Source: Anaspis maculata (taxonomy: Eukaryota; Arthropoda; Insecta; Coleoptera; Scraptiidae). From it: 64,000 nucleotides of DNA. Below are positions 23,288-34,351 of this stretch, piece after piece. Numbering within the stretch: the first letter of the stretch is position 1; each line of letters opens with the position of its first letter. Both the position numbers and the translations under genes were made by a program. The stretch is from positions 121,895,050 through 121,959,049 of the forward strand of contig OX421961.1 of assembly GCA_949128115.1 (NCBI GenBank), read 5' to 3'. The notes below the pieces were generated by a model that was given only the letters and a program-made list of their open reading frames with translations, was not told the DNA's origin and ran no database searches.

Positions 23288-23530
23288 TCACTTATAACTT
23301 TTTTTAGATGACCAAATTCCACCTCCCAGTAGTCCCAGTGGAAGAATTCATATGGTGGAGGGTGGAGGGAGCACTCATTGGCGCGGAATGACACAAGAAG
23401 GCACGGGCAAGAGATCCAAAGAACACTGATGGTTGCTCGGTATCCAAACTTGCCCGATGGTGCTGTTTTGTGAATTGTTGACAATCAAGAACAGTGTCCA
23501 CAAATTTCCCCAATTCCTTTTTCAAATGTA

Positions 23531-24187
23531 CACTGATCCACAAAATTAACGCACCACTAAAAAATTGCCCTGAGTTAGTCGCCCTTTTTTTTCGGAACTA
23601 CCCATCCGATTTCGATAATCTTTCCGTCAGATTGAAGCCTCTGACCGTGTCCATTGAAGCCATTGAAGTGTCTGATCGAATATGCCCGTCTTACCAACAA
23701 AGACGGGCATATTGGTAACATTCTACAAGATTGTACCTACATCCTGTAATAAAGACCATCGAAATCGGTTAGATTCTCCTGCCCTACCTAACAAATAGGC
23801 AAAAAAAGCAGACTGTGCAATAAAATGGTGCATCTTTCCTAAAAATTACGATATTAAAACAAAACCAAAACGAATGTGTTGAAGAAAGTCAAGGCTTGAA
23901 TTTAATCTTTAATATAGCCTGCTGTTGCTGCTGGTAATTCCCACAGGGTGTCCCGAACTTGCAGTAAAAAAAAAACACCTTTATTGCAACACCCAGTATA
24001 CAGTCAAAGCTGAGTGCTAACCAAAGATGAGCGAAACTGTGACATTCTTGAAGAATGAGGCTGCAATCTGACGGAGAGATCATCGATATCGATATCGGAT
24101 ATCGGATCGGATGATATCAATATCCGGCAAAAAAGGGCGTCAAACTCAGGGCAATTTTTTAGTGGTGCGTAATTTTGTGGATCAGTG
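23531..24187. mobile_element. TA-flanked MITE FB7 (657 bp)
   Basis: CACTGATCCACAAAATTA opens the left end and its complement closes the right end; TA flanks both sides (23529-23530 and 24188-24189). The TIR runs about 55 bp through GCACCACTAAAAAATTGCCC. The TA duplication fits Tc1/mariner. A short perfect hairpin (TATGCCCGTCTT ... AAGACGGGCATA, 23679-23712) lies inside, and a GATATCGGAT-rich tract is at 24090-24125. Confidence 0.85.
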
Positions 24188-24189
24188 TA

Positions 24190-24333
24190 TTTTGAAACTC
24201 CGATGAGTTTCTGTTAAAAAAACAACGCATGGTTTGCCCGTTCCTCACTTTGCGGGGCAGGCTCCTGGCGCAATTTCGCACCTCCTTTAAGGGATGCACG
24301 GGGGTTCCCACCTTCTGAAATATTGTCTTTCAT
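24190..24333. repeat. Inverted copy of one B unit
   Basis: It is the reverse complement of the 20762 unit, including CCCGTTCCTCACTTTGCGGG and GGAGCCTGCCCC-type blocks. Confidence 0.85.
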
Positions 24334-24633
24334 CACTAGCACTCACCAAAGTGATCTAACAAGCAAGTGGAGCCCCTTTCAGACCCAAACAGACTATAAG
24401 AAGACGTCTAATAGTTATCGGTTTGACAGCGTCCGTCAAAAATCCAGCACTGCTTCCTGCCTCGTGTGATGCCAAAACCTGTACGAAAACATGCAATAAA
24501 ACATGCGGGAAACCCTGTCTAAAAAACCTACATGCAGAAATGCACCGTGTGCTGCGTTCATAACTGCCCTTTCGAACTCTCTGGTATATCCAAGATCAGA
24601 GGCAGAGCAACGGTGAGTGGTAAGTATACCATC

Positions 24634-24763
24634 CAAAGGCACCTCACGATGCACCTAAAGGTTCACTTGTTGGTGACAGTAATTTGGCCACGTGAAGGTC
24701 AATCAGCTTGTTTGGTAGAAGTTGGGTGCCTATTCAATGGTTTCTTTCAACACAATGCCGGAT
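24634..24763. repeat. Right arm A' of the large inverted repeat
   Basis: It is the inverted partner of 20465-20590, about 4.2 kb away. Together with the B units, this marks an inverted duplication or the ends of a large, much-invaded element. Confidence 0.85.
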
Positions 24764-24930
24764 TAGTCCGGAAATACATACAATAAATCGATATCAGACA
24801 TCGTTACTCTCTACCGACGACAGCTTCCATGTTGACGGTGACATTGTCATACGACGGAAATTCGTAAGTTATCGATACGTATCGACGGTCACTATCTACC
24901 ATACCGAGATCAATGATAGGCCTGCAGCTG

Positions 24931-25109
24931 GGGCCCTATTTTCGGGAAACATGTGATCCGTTCCTATGCGAAGTTGCTAGGCAACCAGGGCTGTGGGGAA
25001 ACATGTGATCCGTTCCTATGCGAAGTTGCTAGGCAACCAGGGCTGTGATTGCCTGTCACCTAGGCAACATCACCTGATGATCTGCTCCTCGGTTCCAAAA
25101 ATAGGGCCC
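24931..25109. mobile_element. Harbinger-type MITE (179 bp, CTG duplication)
   Basis: The ends GGGCCCTATTTT and AAAATAGGGCCC are flanked by CTG on both sides (24928-24930 and 25110-25112). Three-base duplications of the CWG/TWA kind are typical of PIF/Harbinger. The inside contains a 52-bp tandem duplication (24947 and 24999) with GCTAGGCAACCAGGG. Confidence 0.75.
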
Positions 25110-25280
25110 CTGGTCGCTTGATGCCTGGCTAGTGTGGCCAGTGACGATGTCACCCCTATACTCCTGGAGCCCGAAGATGGTGACGGGCTTATCCCTGTGG
25201 AGAAATACTTCCTCGTGGCGGGATTCCTATAGCTACGGGCGCGTAGGAGCTTTTCTGTAGGGACGTCCCACTAAAACTGC

Positions 25281-27107
25281 CTACGACGCACACAGGCGGA
25301 ATTTCAAAAAATCGTGGACAAAATTAAATTTTAATTTTTTTTGACTTTTTTTTGCAGGAGTCCGCTTAAAATAGCTAGATTGAATGTAATTCTTCAAAAA
25401 TCACCAAAAAAAACTTTTTTTGTGAACAGAATCAAAATAAATGTTTTAGAACGTCGCGTAGACCTCATGGAAAAATTATTTCGTATAAAATGTTTTTTTG
25501 ACACGTAGATTTGGTTGAAAATCCAGTATATTGTAGATATTTAATAAAGTATCAGATGATCCCAAAGCTAAATTCCATTTAATTGATACCGAGTTTAGCG
25601 AGTAGGGCGGAGAGAAGGTGTATTTCCAGTTATTCGGCGAAAATTTTGTAATTTACGTAACTGGTCCAATACCAAGCTCCGGATTACAGGAAAAATAGTG
25701 GAAAAAAGTCTCCTTGGGTTGATGAGGGTAGTTAGTGGGGTTTCAAAATTTATTGACTTTACATTCTCCAAAACAGCTCTGTCAAAATTATTAAAAGATT
25801 TTCTCACTATCTTTCCTATACCTCCTTTACAGCTTGTATTGGACAAGTTTCACTACTTTTGAGAATCATTCATTCTTTTGGTTTTCAATGACAAGTCCTG
25901 GTCGTCACATCCGGTAACTTGTTTGATTTGGCTTAGCAAATGGCTTGCACTTATCCATGAAGTTAGGAGCTTGACAAAATTGTAAGATACGAACTAGCTT
26001 ATTTTGTTGCTACGCCCACGGTAATAAACTCTGATCGGGAATCTAAAATTGAAGTATTGGTTGAAAAAAACTAAATGTTCGCCTTGATAATTAAGAATTG
26101 AGGTACACATACAGGGTGTTACACTTTTTTTGTCAATATTTCAGGAGATAGTAGAGTATCAAAAAATATGTGGACTTTCTCGAAAAAAAAAAACATCGGA
26201 AACGCATTATAACGGAGATAGAGGTTTTCAAAGTTGAGTTTTGCAAAGGATTTTTTTTTATTACTTCGAGTTCAATCAATGAATTTTTGATAAAATTTGG
26301 TACACATCATAAGTTGATGTATGCATACAAGATGGTCATATTGGTTTTTGTCACAACTCGAAAATTGTAACTTTTTACTTTTTATTATTTTTCTATTATT
26401 TTCGAAACTACTTATTTTTCGATGCTCTACCATATTCTCAAATATTGAAAAAAAAGTGGAACACTCTGTATAGGAGAAGCGGTTCAATAGAACCAAGTTT
26501 TCAAATTTGGTTAAAATTCGAGTGGTGCGTTATTTTGCGATTTTATGTACTCCAAAGTCAACAAAAAAAAAGTTTCTCGTAATATAGCAAGTTATAGCAA
26601 AAGATGTTGCCTGGAACATGTACAGTATACCTTTTGGCTTATAAAAATATAAAAATCGCTGCTCGATCGTGCTCGATAGGATACTTTTTGTCTACAGGTA
26701 AACAAAAATTCACTTTTTTCGAAGATTGAAAACTCTACTTCAAATATTATTTTTTGGGGATGACCAGTGGATATTTTCCAATGAAATATCTATATGTAAA
26801 TGTAAGACAGACCTCCTGCTATAGACTCCATATATTTGGATTGAATAAATTCACATGGCAATGTGTCGAGGGCCATTCGAAACGAGTAAGAAAAAGTCCA
26901 AAACCGATAACTGGTGACAGCTTTTTTTCAGCATGAACTTCATATCGCTGTATCTTTTTTATCCTTGCACCTGTTAAGCTGAGGGTACCTGATAATTATA
27001 GCTAGATTATCCAAGAATATTTTAAAGTGGATAGTTCCTGATCAACTCAATATTTTTATTTTTGGTTTTTGTCCACGATTTTTTGAAATTCCGCCTGTGT
27101 GCGACGT
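25281..27107. mobile_element. Foldback-ended element FB12 (about 1.8 kb)
   Basis: GCACACAGGCGGAATTTC followed by AAAAAATCGTGGACAAA at the left (about 25289) recurs inverted at the right (ending about 27103). Farther in, AGCTAGATT blocks also pair. It contains a nested TA-flanked MITE (26110-26470). No transposase is recognised. The exact ends and target duplication are unclear. Confidence 0.6.
26110..26470. mobile_element. TA-flanked MITE (361 bp)
   Basis: TACAGGGTGTTACACTTTTT at the left pairs with AAAAGTGGAACACTCTGTA at the right, and the match continues through CAATATTT. The terminal TA dinucleotides are consistent with a mariner-type duplication. Its open frames are not conserved. Confidence 0.75.
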
Positions 27108-27300
27108 CAGGAAATCCGCTTTCGACCACGATTTTCACTTTATGAGGTGGAAGAATAAAGATGTCTGCCTCTTCCTCAGAAGATTTAGTTATCTCTCCCT
27201 TTTTCTCTACTCCAGCCACCCCTCTCTCCTAGCGCTCTTTGACAGTTCTATCTGACACCGTCAGATAACAATGTTTACAAAGTTACTGCGGAAGAACAAT

Positions 27301-27361
27301 AATGCCACGAACGGCGGAGACGACGAGAAAAGGTGGACCAGTGGAGAAGAGAAAAAGAAGG
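27301..27361 (+). CDS. Possible first exon of unknown gene
   Basis: An ATG at 27302 opens a basic stretch (MPRTAETTRKGG... ending KRKRR) directly followed by a GTAGTT donor-like site. No downstream exon is identified and no domain is recognised. It could equally be chance. Confidence 0.2.
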
Positions 27362-27534
27362 TAGTTGTATGTGTGGCTTTGTTTGGAAAAACAAAATTGT
27401 GACCGAAACAATGATTCTGTCAAAGCATCCTTGCAGCATCCTTGATGGTCCCTTCCGGGTGCTAGGCAGAACGGGAAAATTGTTCAAGATCGTGATAAGT
27501 ACCACCAGCAGCTTAATTAGTGTTTCGGACGAGA

Positions 27535-27695
27535 CGAGAAAAATCTCGATCTCGTCTCGATCTCGTCTCGATCTCGTCGAGATTTCGAGACAAGATCGAG
27601 ATCGAGATCACTTGTTACCTCCAAGGTCGAGAACGAGATCTATCATGTCGAGATCTCGTCGAGATCGAGATCTCGGTCGAGATCTCGATAAACCC
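27535..27695. repeat. CGAGAT/GATCTC satellite tract, left
   Basis: Dense irregular repeats of CTCGAT and GAGATC give spurious Arg/Ser/Asp-rich open frames on the plus strand. Confidence 0.9.
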
Positions 27696-27841
27696 AAGAG
27701 CGCCATCTAAATAGTTCTAGTAGAAGCGACTGACGCTAAAATTCCATCCCGTCAACCTCGACCGTCCCTCCCGTCGGCTCGAGTGATGAGTGAGCACAAC
27801 TTGTAACTTCCAGTAATTAGGTTAAGTACAAATAATGTATA

Positions 27842-27949
27842 GGCTGTCTGATTTCTACATGAATCTAGTAGGCTGCGATTCAGGCCGCGATCGGCCGATG
27901 GCGACCAGAATCGCAATACACTAGAATAATGTGAAAATCAAACAGACTT
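27842..27949. mobile_element. Palindromic MITE of about 108 bp (copy A)
   Basis: GGCTGTCTGATTTCTACAT pairs imperfectly with the right end, and the centre is a CGATCGGCCGATGG palindrome. A second, better paired copy lies at 52106-52206. It is nested in the hAT-type element. Confidence 0.7.
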
Positions 27950-28614
27950 TACCAATTAGTTCAGTGTTCAGTGACTTCTTCAGCACAATGAGTGATGAAA
28001 TTGTGAATTTAGGTAAGGAAGAAAATAGCTGTGTATTATTGTGCATGTAAACTAAATAGTACAGTTAGTATAGATACCTAGTGGTAAGTAGCTGGGTTAT
28101 CCGAGATCACTAGCGAAACCGAATGTCGTTGAAAAACGTTTACCTAGGTACGTACGTGCATCTCAAGGAAAACTCTGGGTCTTTTTAAAGTCTTTCGGTT
28201 TTTGTTAGTAGAGTTCAGCCGGAATAAAAGAGACATAGGGTAAGGTGGGGATAGGGATAGGATAGGAGGGCCTATGAAAGCGTGCATCAGAAGTAGGTAA
28301 TACATAGTAGGTAAGGGAAAGAACCTGAGAACCGATGTTACCAGTACGTGGTGTAGCATCGTCTAATAGGGCAATTATTAAACTGATTAACAGAGAGGTT
28401 TTAGAGTCGTAGGGATATTGTAGGTGGGTACTTAGGTACTAAGATTTGAAATTAAACTTTGAAGAAGTAGTAAGAAGAAGTACCTACATAATATTACTCA
28501 TATATTTTTGTCTGATTGACTTTTGTTTTTATTCAGCCGCTTCTTCCTATCTACAGGGTGTTTTCAGACACTGACTCATTTATTGAGATTGTTCCATCTT
28601 TTTTTTTAATAATC

Positions 28615-28750
28615 TCGTCGAGATCTCGGCGAGATCGAGATCGAGATCGAGATCTTATATTCGAGATTCTCGGAAAGTCGAGACGAGATCGTTACTCTCG
28701 AGATTTTTCGAGATCGAGATCGAGATCATCAAAATCTCGTCTCGTCTCGT
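28615..28750. repeat. CGAGAT/GATCTC satellite tract, right
   Basis: Inverted counterpart of the left tract, adjoining the right TIR of the hAT-type element. Confidence 0.9.
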
Positions 28751-29190
28751 CTCGTCCGAAACACTAAGCTTAATCTCGTGAACCAGCACCAGAAAATTAT
28801 GGTTCGATCTCCATACTTGGTCCTCCCACTGGCACTGCTGCGAGGCATACATATCGACGTTTCGTGCGCTTTCGTACGTATGCCGATGTCGCTAAGGGGG
28901 GAGTCCTGCAGGAGGCGCAATGATTGTTATTATTTTTGTTGTTGTAATTAATTGTTTAATTGATTGCTGCCAATGAGAAGTTCTCTTAGACTCGCAGTCT
29001 TTGAACATTTGATTTGACAACAAACAATAACAACCAAACCAAGATACCTGATAAAAGGTAAAACAATGATGATAATGACATTCTGTTGCATAAGATTATA
29101 CTCCTTTGGTCTTTCCCCTTCCCTGATTGAGCTTCTGATGTCATCATATTTGTGCGATAGGAGTTAATTTGTTCGGCACAATGGTTGCCA

Positions 29191-29425
29191 ATCTGGGGAG
29201 TTTGTCCAGCTGTCTGGTGTGCCACAGGGCTCTTTTCTCGGCCCATCGGTTTTTGACATTCACGTTGATGACACTGTTAATGGCATCTCAGTGTAGCATT
29301 CATTATACGCCGACGATTTGAAATAACATGCAATATCCGTTTCGAAGAAATTCAGTGAGAAACTAATTATATTACAGCGGACGCTTTGTCCAGATTGTAG
29401 GTATATTGAAAAACTGACCTCCGGT
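29191..29425 (+). pseudogene. LINE reverse transcriptase fragment
   Basis: The frame reads GVPQGSFLGP, then FDIHVDD, a TAG, and SLYADDLK, the signature PQGS and catalytic YADD motifs of non-LTR (Jockey/CR1-like) reverse transcriptases. Stops follow each block. Only the palm is present and no LINE ends are seen. Confidence 0.85.
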
Positions 29426-29978
29426 TCCACACAGTTTTATGAGCAGTTTAAATCTATCACGCTGATAATTGCTATGCACCAGCCAATAACATGACCAGTT
29501 GCTTAGTTACTATGAGAGTAATAAATGTAATTCGTTGATAAAAGTTTGGTGGAACCGGAAGTTGAAGTTTCAAATATTAACAGAGCAAGTCTTCTCAAGC
29601 TGCTAGAAAGCTGAGTAGAATTTAGCACTTGCAGCTAAGCACTGATGCTGATGCCCAACGTACGTAGCGACTCATTTGCAAAGCACGCGCTCTTTTAAAC
29701 TCCTAAACAGCTCATTTCGCCGAGCCGGAATCCAAAGAGCTTGTCAATATTTTCGTACGAATCTCGGTCCTTTGTTTAGCGACAGCTTAAGAGCTGTTTC
29801 ACATGGAGCGTATGGTACGCGCGGACCGTCCGCGCGGACGAGCAAGATCCATGTGCTTATATGGGTAATTACACATGGAGCGCGTATGATCCGTGAGCGG
29901 ACGGTCCGCTGCGGACGGTCCGCGGGCATCCGCAGAGCCCGTGCGCATTGCGGATCGTCCGCACGCGTACGAGCCATT

Positions 29979-30921
29979 GGCCCGTATTCATATCCCCCTT
30001 TTAGCGTTAGAAGCGGTTTTAAAGATGCGCCTCTAACATTTCCGTATTCATACGTGGTTTTAGCGCGCCTCTATCATCACTTTAAACAGGCGTCTCTAAA
30101 GTCGTCTTAAAAGGGGATGTTTAGAGACGCGTCTATTCATATGTCTCTTTTACGTGTCTTTAAGCGATTTTGGATGGTCTCACGCATGCGTCAAGTTAGA
30201 TGGGATCCAAATGTGCCAACAGGCGTGTTTTGAGTCCATTTAACCTACAAGCTATGCTGTGTGTTCTTGGGAAGTGTAACGAAAATCACATTTTCTTTCT
30301 AAAATATTGATTTAATTGAATTAATGAAGCATGCCGCCGAAATGCAGGAAGTGCGCAATGCTCTGGATGTCCCTTTCGGTTATACTCCTTTACTATTTAC
30401 TGTACTCAAGGCGGGGACGACTTGCACAAAACAGTCGAAAGAGGTGTTCACTTGTTAAGTTAACAGATCCAGGCCGGTATTCTTGAAACTGTGGAAGAAA
30501 CTCCCTGAAAGTTTTTTGCGAGGTTTCATGCAATACGCAGTACATCAATGTAACAAGAGTTGCCAGCACTTCCCTTTTGCCAGGCGGAGCTGCTCGGGGT
30601 AAATCACTAGACAAAGAAAACAGATCCAGCTGGGCCGTGATTGGTGTATGTATCTACTTTCTCTATCTAGTGATCTACCCGGAGCGGCTCCCGGCGCAAA
30701 ACGAAAGCGGCTTGGGGTTCTTGCCTACCTGCGTCCACCTTCGGGTAGGTAGTTTTGAGTACATTTCACAACGTTGCCAAATCAACACCCCCTTTAGTTA
30801 GATGGGCCCTAACAGGACGTAAAAGGTGGCGTATGAATACGACCGCTTTTATTAGGTGGCCGAGCGCTTTTTGTTAGAGGCATGCTAAATGTGGCTTAAA
30901 AGTGGGATATGAATACGGGCC
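29979..30921 (+). mobile_element. 943-bp MITE, copy 1
   Basis: The ends are GGCCCGTATTCATATCCC and its inverted partner, flanked by ATT (29976-29978 and 30922-30924). It is nearly identical to 31663-32604, with about two dozen differences by eye. It has 3-bp duplications and no transposase. The open frames inside (for example 30577-30801) change between copies and are not genes. Confidence 0.88.
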
Positions 30922-30989
30922 ATTGCTTTTATGGGCATTTTCACATGGGCGCGGACGATACGCAGCGTATGATCTCGCATGTTGCCACA

Positions 30990-31256
30990 TTTCCATACCA
31001 CAGTGTTCATGCTAAGAGGGAAGCTGCTATTCTTTGGGAAAGGTTGTCTTTGTTGTTTCCTTTGAAATTGAACCAGCAACAGCAGTTTAAAATTGACACG
31101 GAATTATTAATCTCCACGATTGAAAATATCAGAGCTATATGGGATTTATCAGATGAAGGGTATAAAACAAAAAACAAAGACGAGAAATTCCGGGAAGTAG
31201 CTCTGGTGGTAATCCCGGACTTCGAAAACTTGTCTGAGAGAGAGCAAAATGAAGCA
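30990..31256 (+). pseudogene. MADF-domain exon of the 3.07-kb element
   Basis: The open frame 30909-31286 contains a MADF-like segment: DTELLISTIE, then RAIWDLSDEGYK, then KFREVALVV and a terminal acidic helix. MADF domains are Myb/SANT-related DNA-binding folds of about 80 residues; the LI.....IWD....Y pattern and length fit. The sequence AG|GTGAGA at 31256 is a good splice donor, so residues beyond it are probably intron. The part upstream of about 30990 is TIR-proximal DNA, not protein. No later exon is found. Confidence 0.65.
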
Positions 31257-31662
31257 GGTGAGAGATTCATTTCAGATTTCAGTTGATGTTCTGATTACCT
31301 CCAATAATTGTATACTAATAGGCAGTAGGTACCTACGATATTATCATACAGGTAAACAGGAGCGTACCTACCCATGGTGCCTATTGTGCGAACAAGGGCA
31401 TTAAAATTTTAGGGGCAGCATTTTGCCGGCTAAGTTCTTATACAGAATGATCCCAGTTCCAATTTTTTTAGACTTCTTTTGAATATGCTTGAAAATCTCT
31501 AAAATGTAAGTATAGGAAACTGAAAAATAAAATGAACTAAAAAAGTACGAAACACTACTATCACCTACGGACCTACTATCATCACATCCTCTCTTAATCT
31601 GGAGTATAAGATCACAAAAGCTCCCACTATTGGCCTCTCTAACACAAGGGGATGCACCCATA

Positions 31663-32604
31663 GGCCCGTATTCATATCCCCCTTTTAGCGTTAGAAGCGG
31701 TTTTAAAGATGCGCCTCTAACATTTCCGTATTCATACGTGGTTTTAGCGCGCCTCTATCATCACTTTAAACAGGCGTCTCTAAAGTCGTCTTAGAAGGGG
31801 ATGTTTAGAGACGCGTCTATTCATATGTCTCTTTTACGTGTCTTTAAGCGATTTTGGATGGTCTCACGCATGCGTCAAGTTAGATGGGATCCAAATGTGC
31901 CAACAGGCGTGTTTTGAGTCCATTTAACCTACAAGCTGTGCCGTGTGCTCTTGGGAAGTGTGACGAAAATCACATTTTCTTTCTAAAATATTGATTTAAT
32001 TGAATTAATGAAGCATGCCGCCGAAATGCAGGTAGTGCGCAATGCTCTGGATGTCCCTTTCGGTCATACTCCTTTACTATTTACTGTACTCAAGGAGGAG
32101 ACGACTTGCACAAAACAGTCGAAAGAGGTGTTCACTTGTTAAGTTAACAGATCCAGGCCGCTATTCTTGAAACTGTGGAAGAAACTCCCTGAAAGTTTTT
32201 GCGAGGTTTTATGCAATCCGCAGTACATCAATGTAGCAAGAGTTGCCAGCACTTTCGTTTTGCCAGGCGGAGCTGCTCGGGGTAAATCACTAGACAAAGA
32301 AAACAGATCCAGCTGGGCCGTGATTGGTGTATGTATCTACTTTCTCTATCTAGTGATCTACCCGGAGCGGCTCCCGGCGCAAAACGGAAGCGGCTTGGGG
32401 TTCTTGCCTACCTGCGTCCACCTTCGGGTAGGTAGTTTTGAGTACATTTCACAACGTTGCCAAATCAACACCCCCTTTAGTTAGATGGGCCCTAACAGGA
32501 CGTAAAAGGTGGCCTATGAATACGACCGATTTTATCAGGTAGCCGAGCGCTTTTTGTTAGAGGCATGCTAAATGTGGCTTAAAAGTGGGATATGAATACG
32601 GGCC
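31663..32604 (+). mobile_element. 943-bp MITE, copy 2 (942 bp)
   Basis: Same ends and orientation as copy 1, flanked by ATA (31660-31662 and 32605-32607). Independent duplications (ATT against ATA) show two separate insertions, not a segmental duplication. Confidence 0.88.
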
Positions 32605-32862
32605 ATAATCTCTTTTTCTTTTTTTGAACTGGTCTTCTCTTGATCAACAACGCTACCGCAATTATTTTATTCCGGCCCTTGTACATTGTCGTAATGATTG
32701 TGAACTCATCACTCATCTGGCAACACCGACTACTCGACTTGTGGTCGGTTGCGGAGCATACGCCGCGCATGTGAAAGACGTGCGCTGCGTATGAAAAATT
32801 CGTGCGTACGGTCCGCGCTGACGGTCCGCGCGGACCATACGCTCCATGTGAAACGGCTCTAA

Positions 32863-34351
32863 CTCGATCAAAACGAGCTGTTCGTTCTCTGTGTGTGTGC
32901 GCGCGTATTGCCAGCCCACATTCGCAGGCCTAGAACTTGATTTCTTTCAGTTCCGCTTGATGCATCCACATCATCAGTTTAAAACACAACTTTCCAATGG
33001 AACTGCTGTGGGCGTAAGCGGGCGTCGCCCGCACTTTTGCACATTGCTGTTAAAACACGCCATCATTTATTCGATTTTTGTTTTGTCGCGTTGCGCGTTC
33101 GGCGATGCCCTGATTGGAGCCGGATGGTCCGTGTTTGCCGACTCGAAATCCGGCATTACAGAATCGGAGCGCAAAGCCCATATTTCAGGCGGCAGCCAAC
33201 GACCCCCCGCGCTGCCCTCGGGGGGGAGGCGGGAGCAGATCCGGGCGGCATCAGAGACAAACGGCACACTTGGAAAATAATAAAACCGTACCCGCCCCAT
33301 TTACTTGAAATTAAAACGCATTATGACAAAACCCCTGATAAGTATATAAACCCTGGGAGCCCTCTCGTAAAGTGTATACAGTGTTGTAAAATATCCGCCC
33401 GGGGTAGGGCTTGGGAAATGGAGCCCCGACACGGGTGCACTTTGGCCGACATTCATACATGCGGGAGGCGCTCTATATAATTATTGTTTACACTCCCGTG
33501 CGTCGTAATTAAATATTTGTTATACGACCCTTTCAGCTGGAAGTTGTGCCGCTTTTGCTGCTTCTTCCGCCCGATCCCACCGCTTCACGGTGGAGCCAAA
33601 TACCGAAAAGTTGGCCAAAACCTCGAAAAATGAGAAATTTATCAGGGTGATCTGAATTGGTGTGTTCGGTAGATAGATCACTGCTGCATTTGATAGTAAA
33701 GATTGGGTGTCTAGGCTGTGTGCTTGCTTTTTTTATGGCAGGTGAGAAGTTGCTTCAGATAAGTGCGCAAAAAAAGCAAGCAAAACTTCAAGAAAAACGC
33801 TGTTCTTTATAATTCGATAACTCAGTCGTGAAGAGGTCGATTTCCATTCTACGACATGGAGAGCACTTCCTCAGGTATGCAGATCTTGTTTTCATGTTGA
33901 TATCACACAAGTCGCTGTTTGTCTTTTTGAAAGAAACCATGGTCGAGTCTCTTGCGAAAACGATATAATTCCAAAAAACTTTCATTTTCAACTAGGCAAA
34001 AGTGATGGGCTACCCGTTTAGGGAGAATGTGTGGAAGGGGAAAGTCTCAGCAAGGTTGGCTATTTCATTTTTTTTTCCTGTTTCATTATTATCGACACCT
34101 TCGGTATAGTTGCTGACTAAATTCTTGAATTCAGCTGGGCAGGTACCCAACTTATTATAATTTCATAGAAACAAGATGAACGAAATCGTTTCTTGAGCAT
34201 TCACTTCGTCATTCTTTTATTCAAGCAGATACTCAAATTTTCAGAACTATACCTTATTTGAGTACAAGTTTGGCATGATCCTTAGCTATCTTTCTCATAC
34301 TTGGTTTGTGTCCAAATTCAGGAATCTACTTGTCTTATTCTCTCGTCACAG
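32863..34351. other. Unassigned sequence
   Basis: No gene recognised. The 33000-33500 stretch is GC-balanced with overlapping open frames on both strands (33037-33480 plus, 33067-33300 minus) but no domain. It may be conserved non-coding or exonic host sequence. Confidence 0.3.

Larger units (their letters stand above)
27518..28766. mobile_element. hAT-type element with CGAGAT satellite arms
   Basis: TAGTGTTTCGGACGAGACGA at the left and its complement at the right are flanked by an exact 8-bp duplication AGCTTAAT (27510-27517 and 28767-28774). An 8-bp duplication and TAGNG ends are hAT hallmarks. Both subterminal regions (27535-27695 and 28615-28750) are built from GAGATC/CTCGAT simple repeats in inverted orientation. 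No transposase or dimerisation domain is seen. A short ATG exon-like piece (MSDEIVNL, 27989-28012) with a GTAAGG donor may be the relic of its gene. Confidence 0.8.
29791..32859 (+). mobile_element. 3.07-kb Harbinger-like element with a MADF gene relic
   Basis: GAGCTGTTTCACATGGAGCG at the left and its near-complement (CGCTCCATGTGAAACGGCTC) at the right form about 50-bp TIRs that run into GCGCGGACCGTC palindromes. TAA flanks both sides (29788-29790 and 32860-32862). A TAA/TTA duplication is the classic PIF/Harbinger signature, and Harbinger elements often encode a Myb/MADF-type DNA-binding partner besides the transposase. One MADF-like exon is present (30990-31256) and no transposase. Two copies of a 943-bp MITE have inserted into it. 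Confidence 0.8.

Noticed and set aside
27333..27714. Arg/Ser/Asp-rich open frames resembling an SR protein
   Set aside because: They are a translation of GAGATC/CTCGAT satellite in the hAT-type element arm.
32167..32484. A 105-codon open frame similar to one at 30577
   Set aside because: It lies in both copies of the 943-bp MITE but with different starts and a frame difference; it is not a conserved protein.
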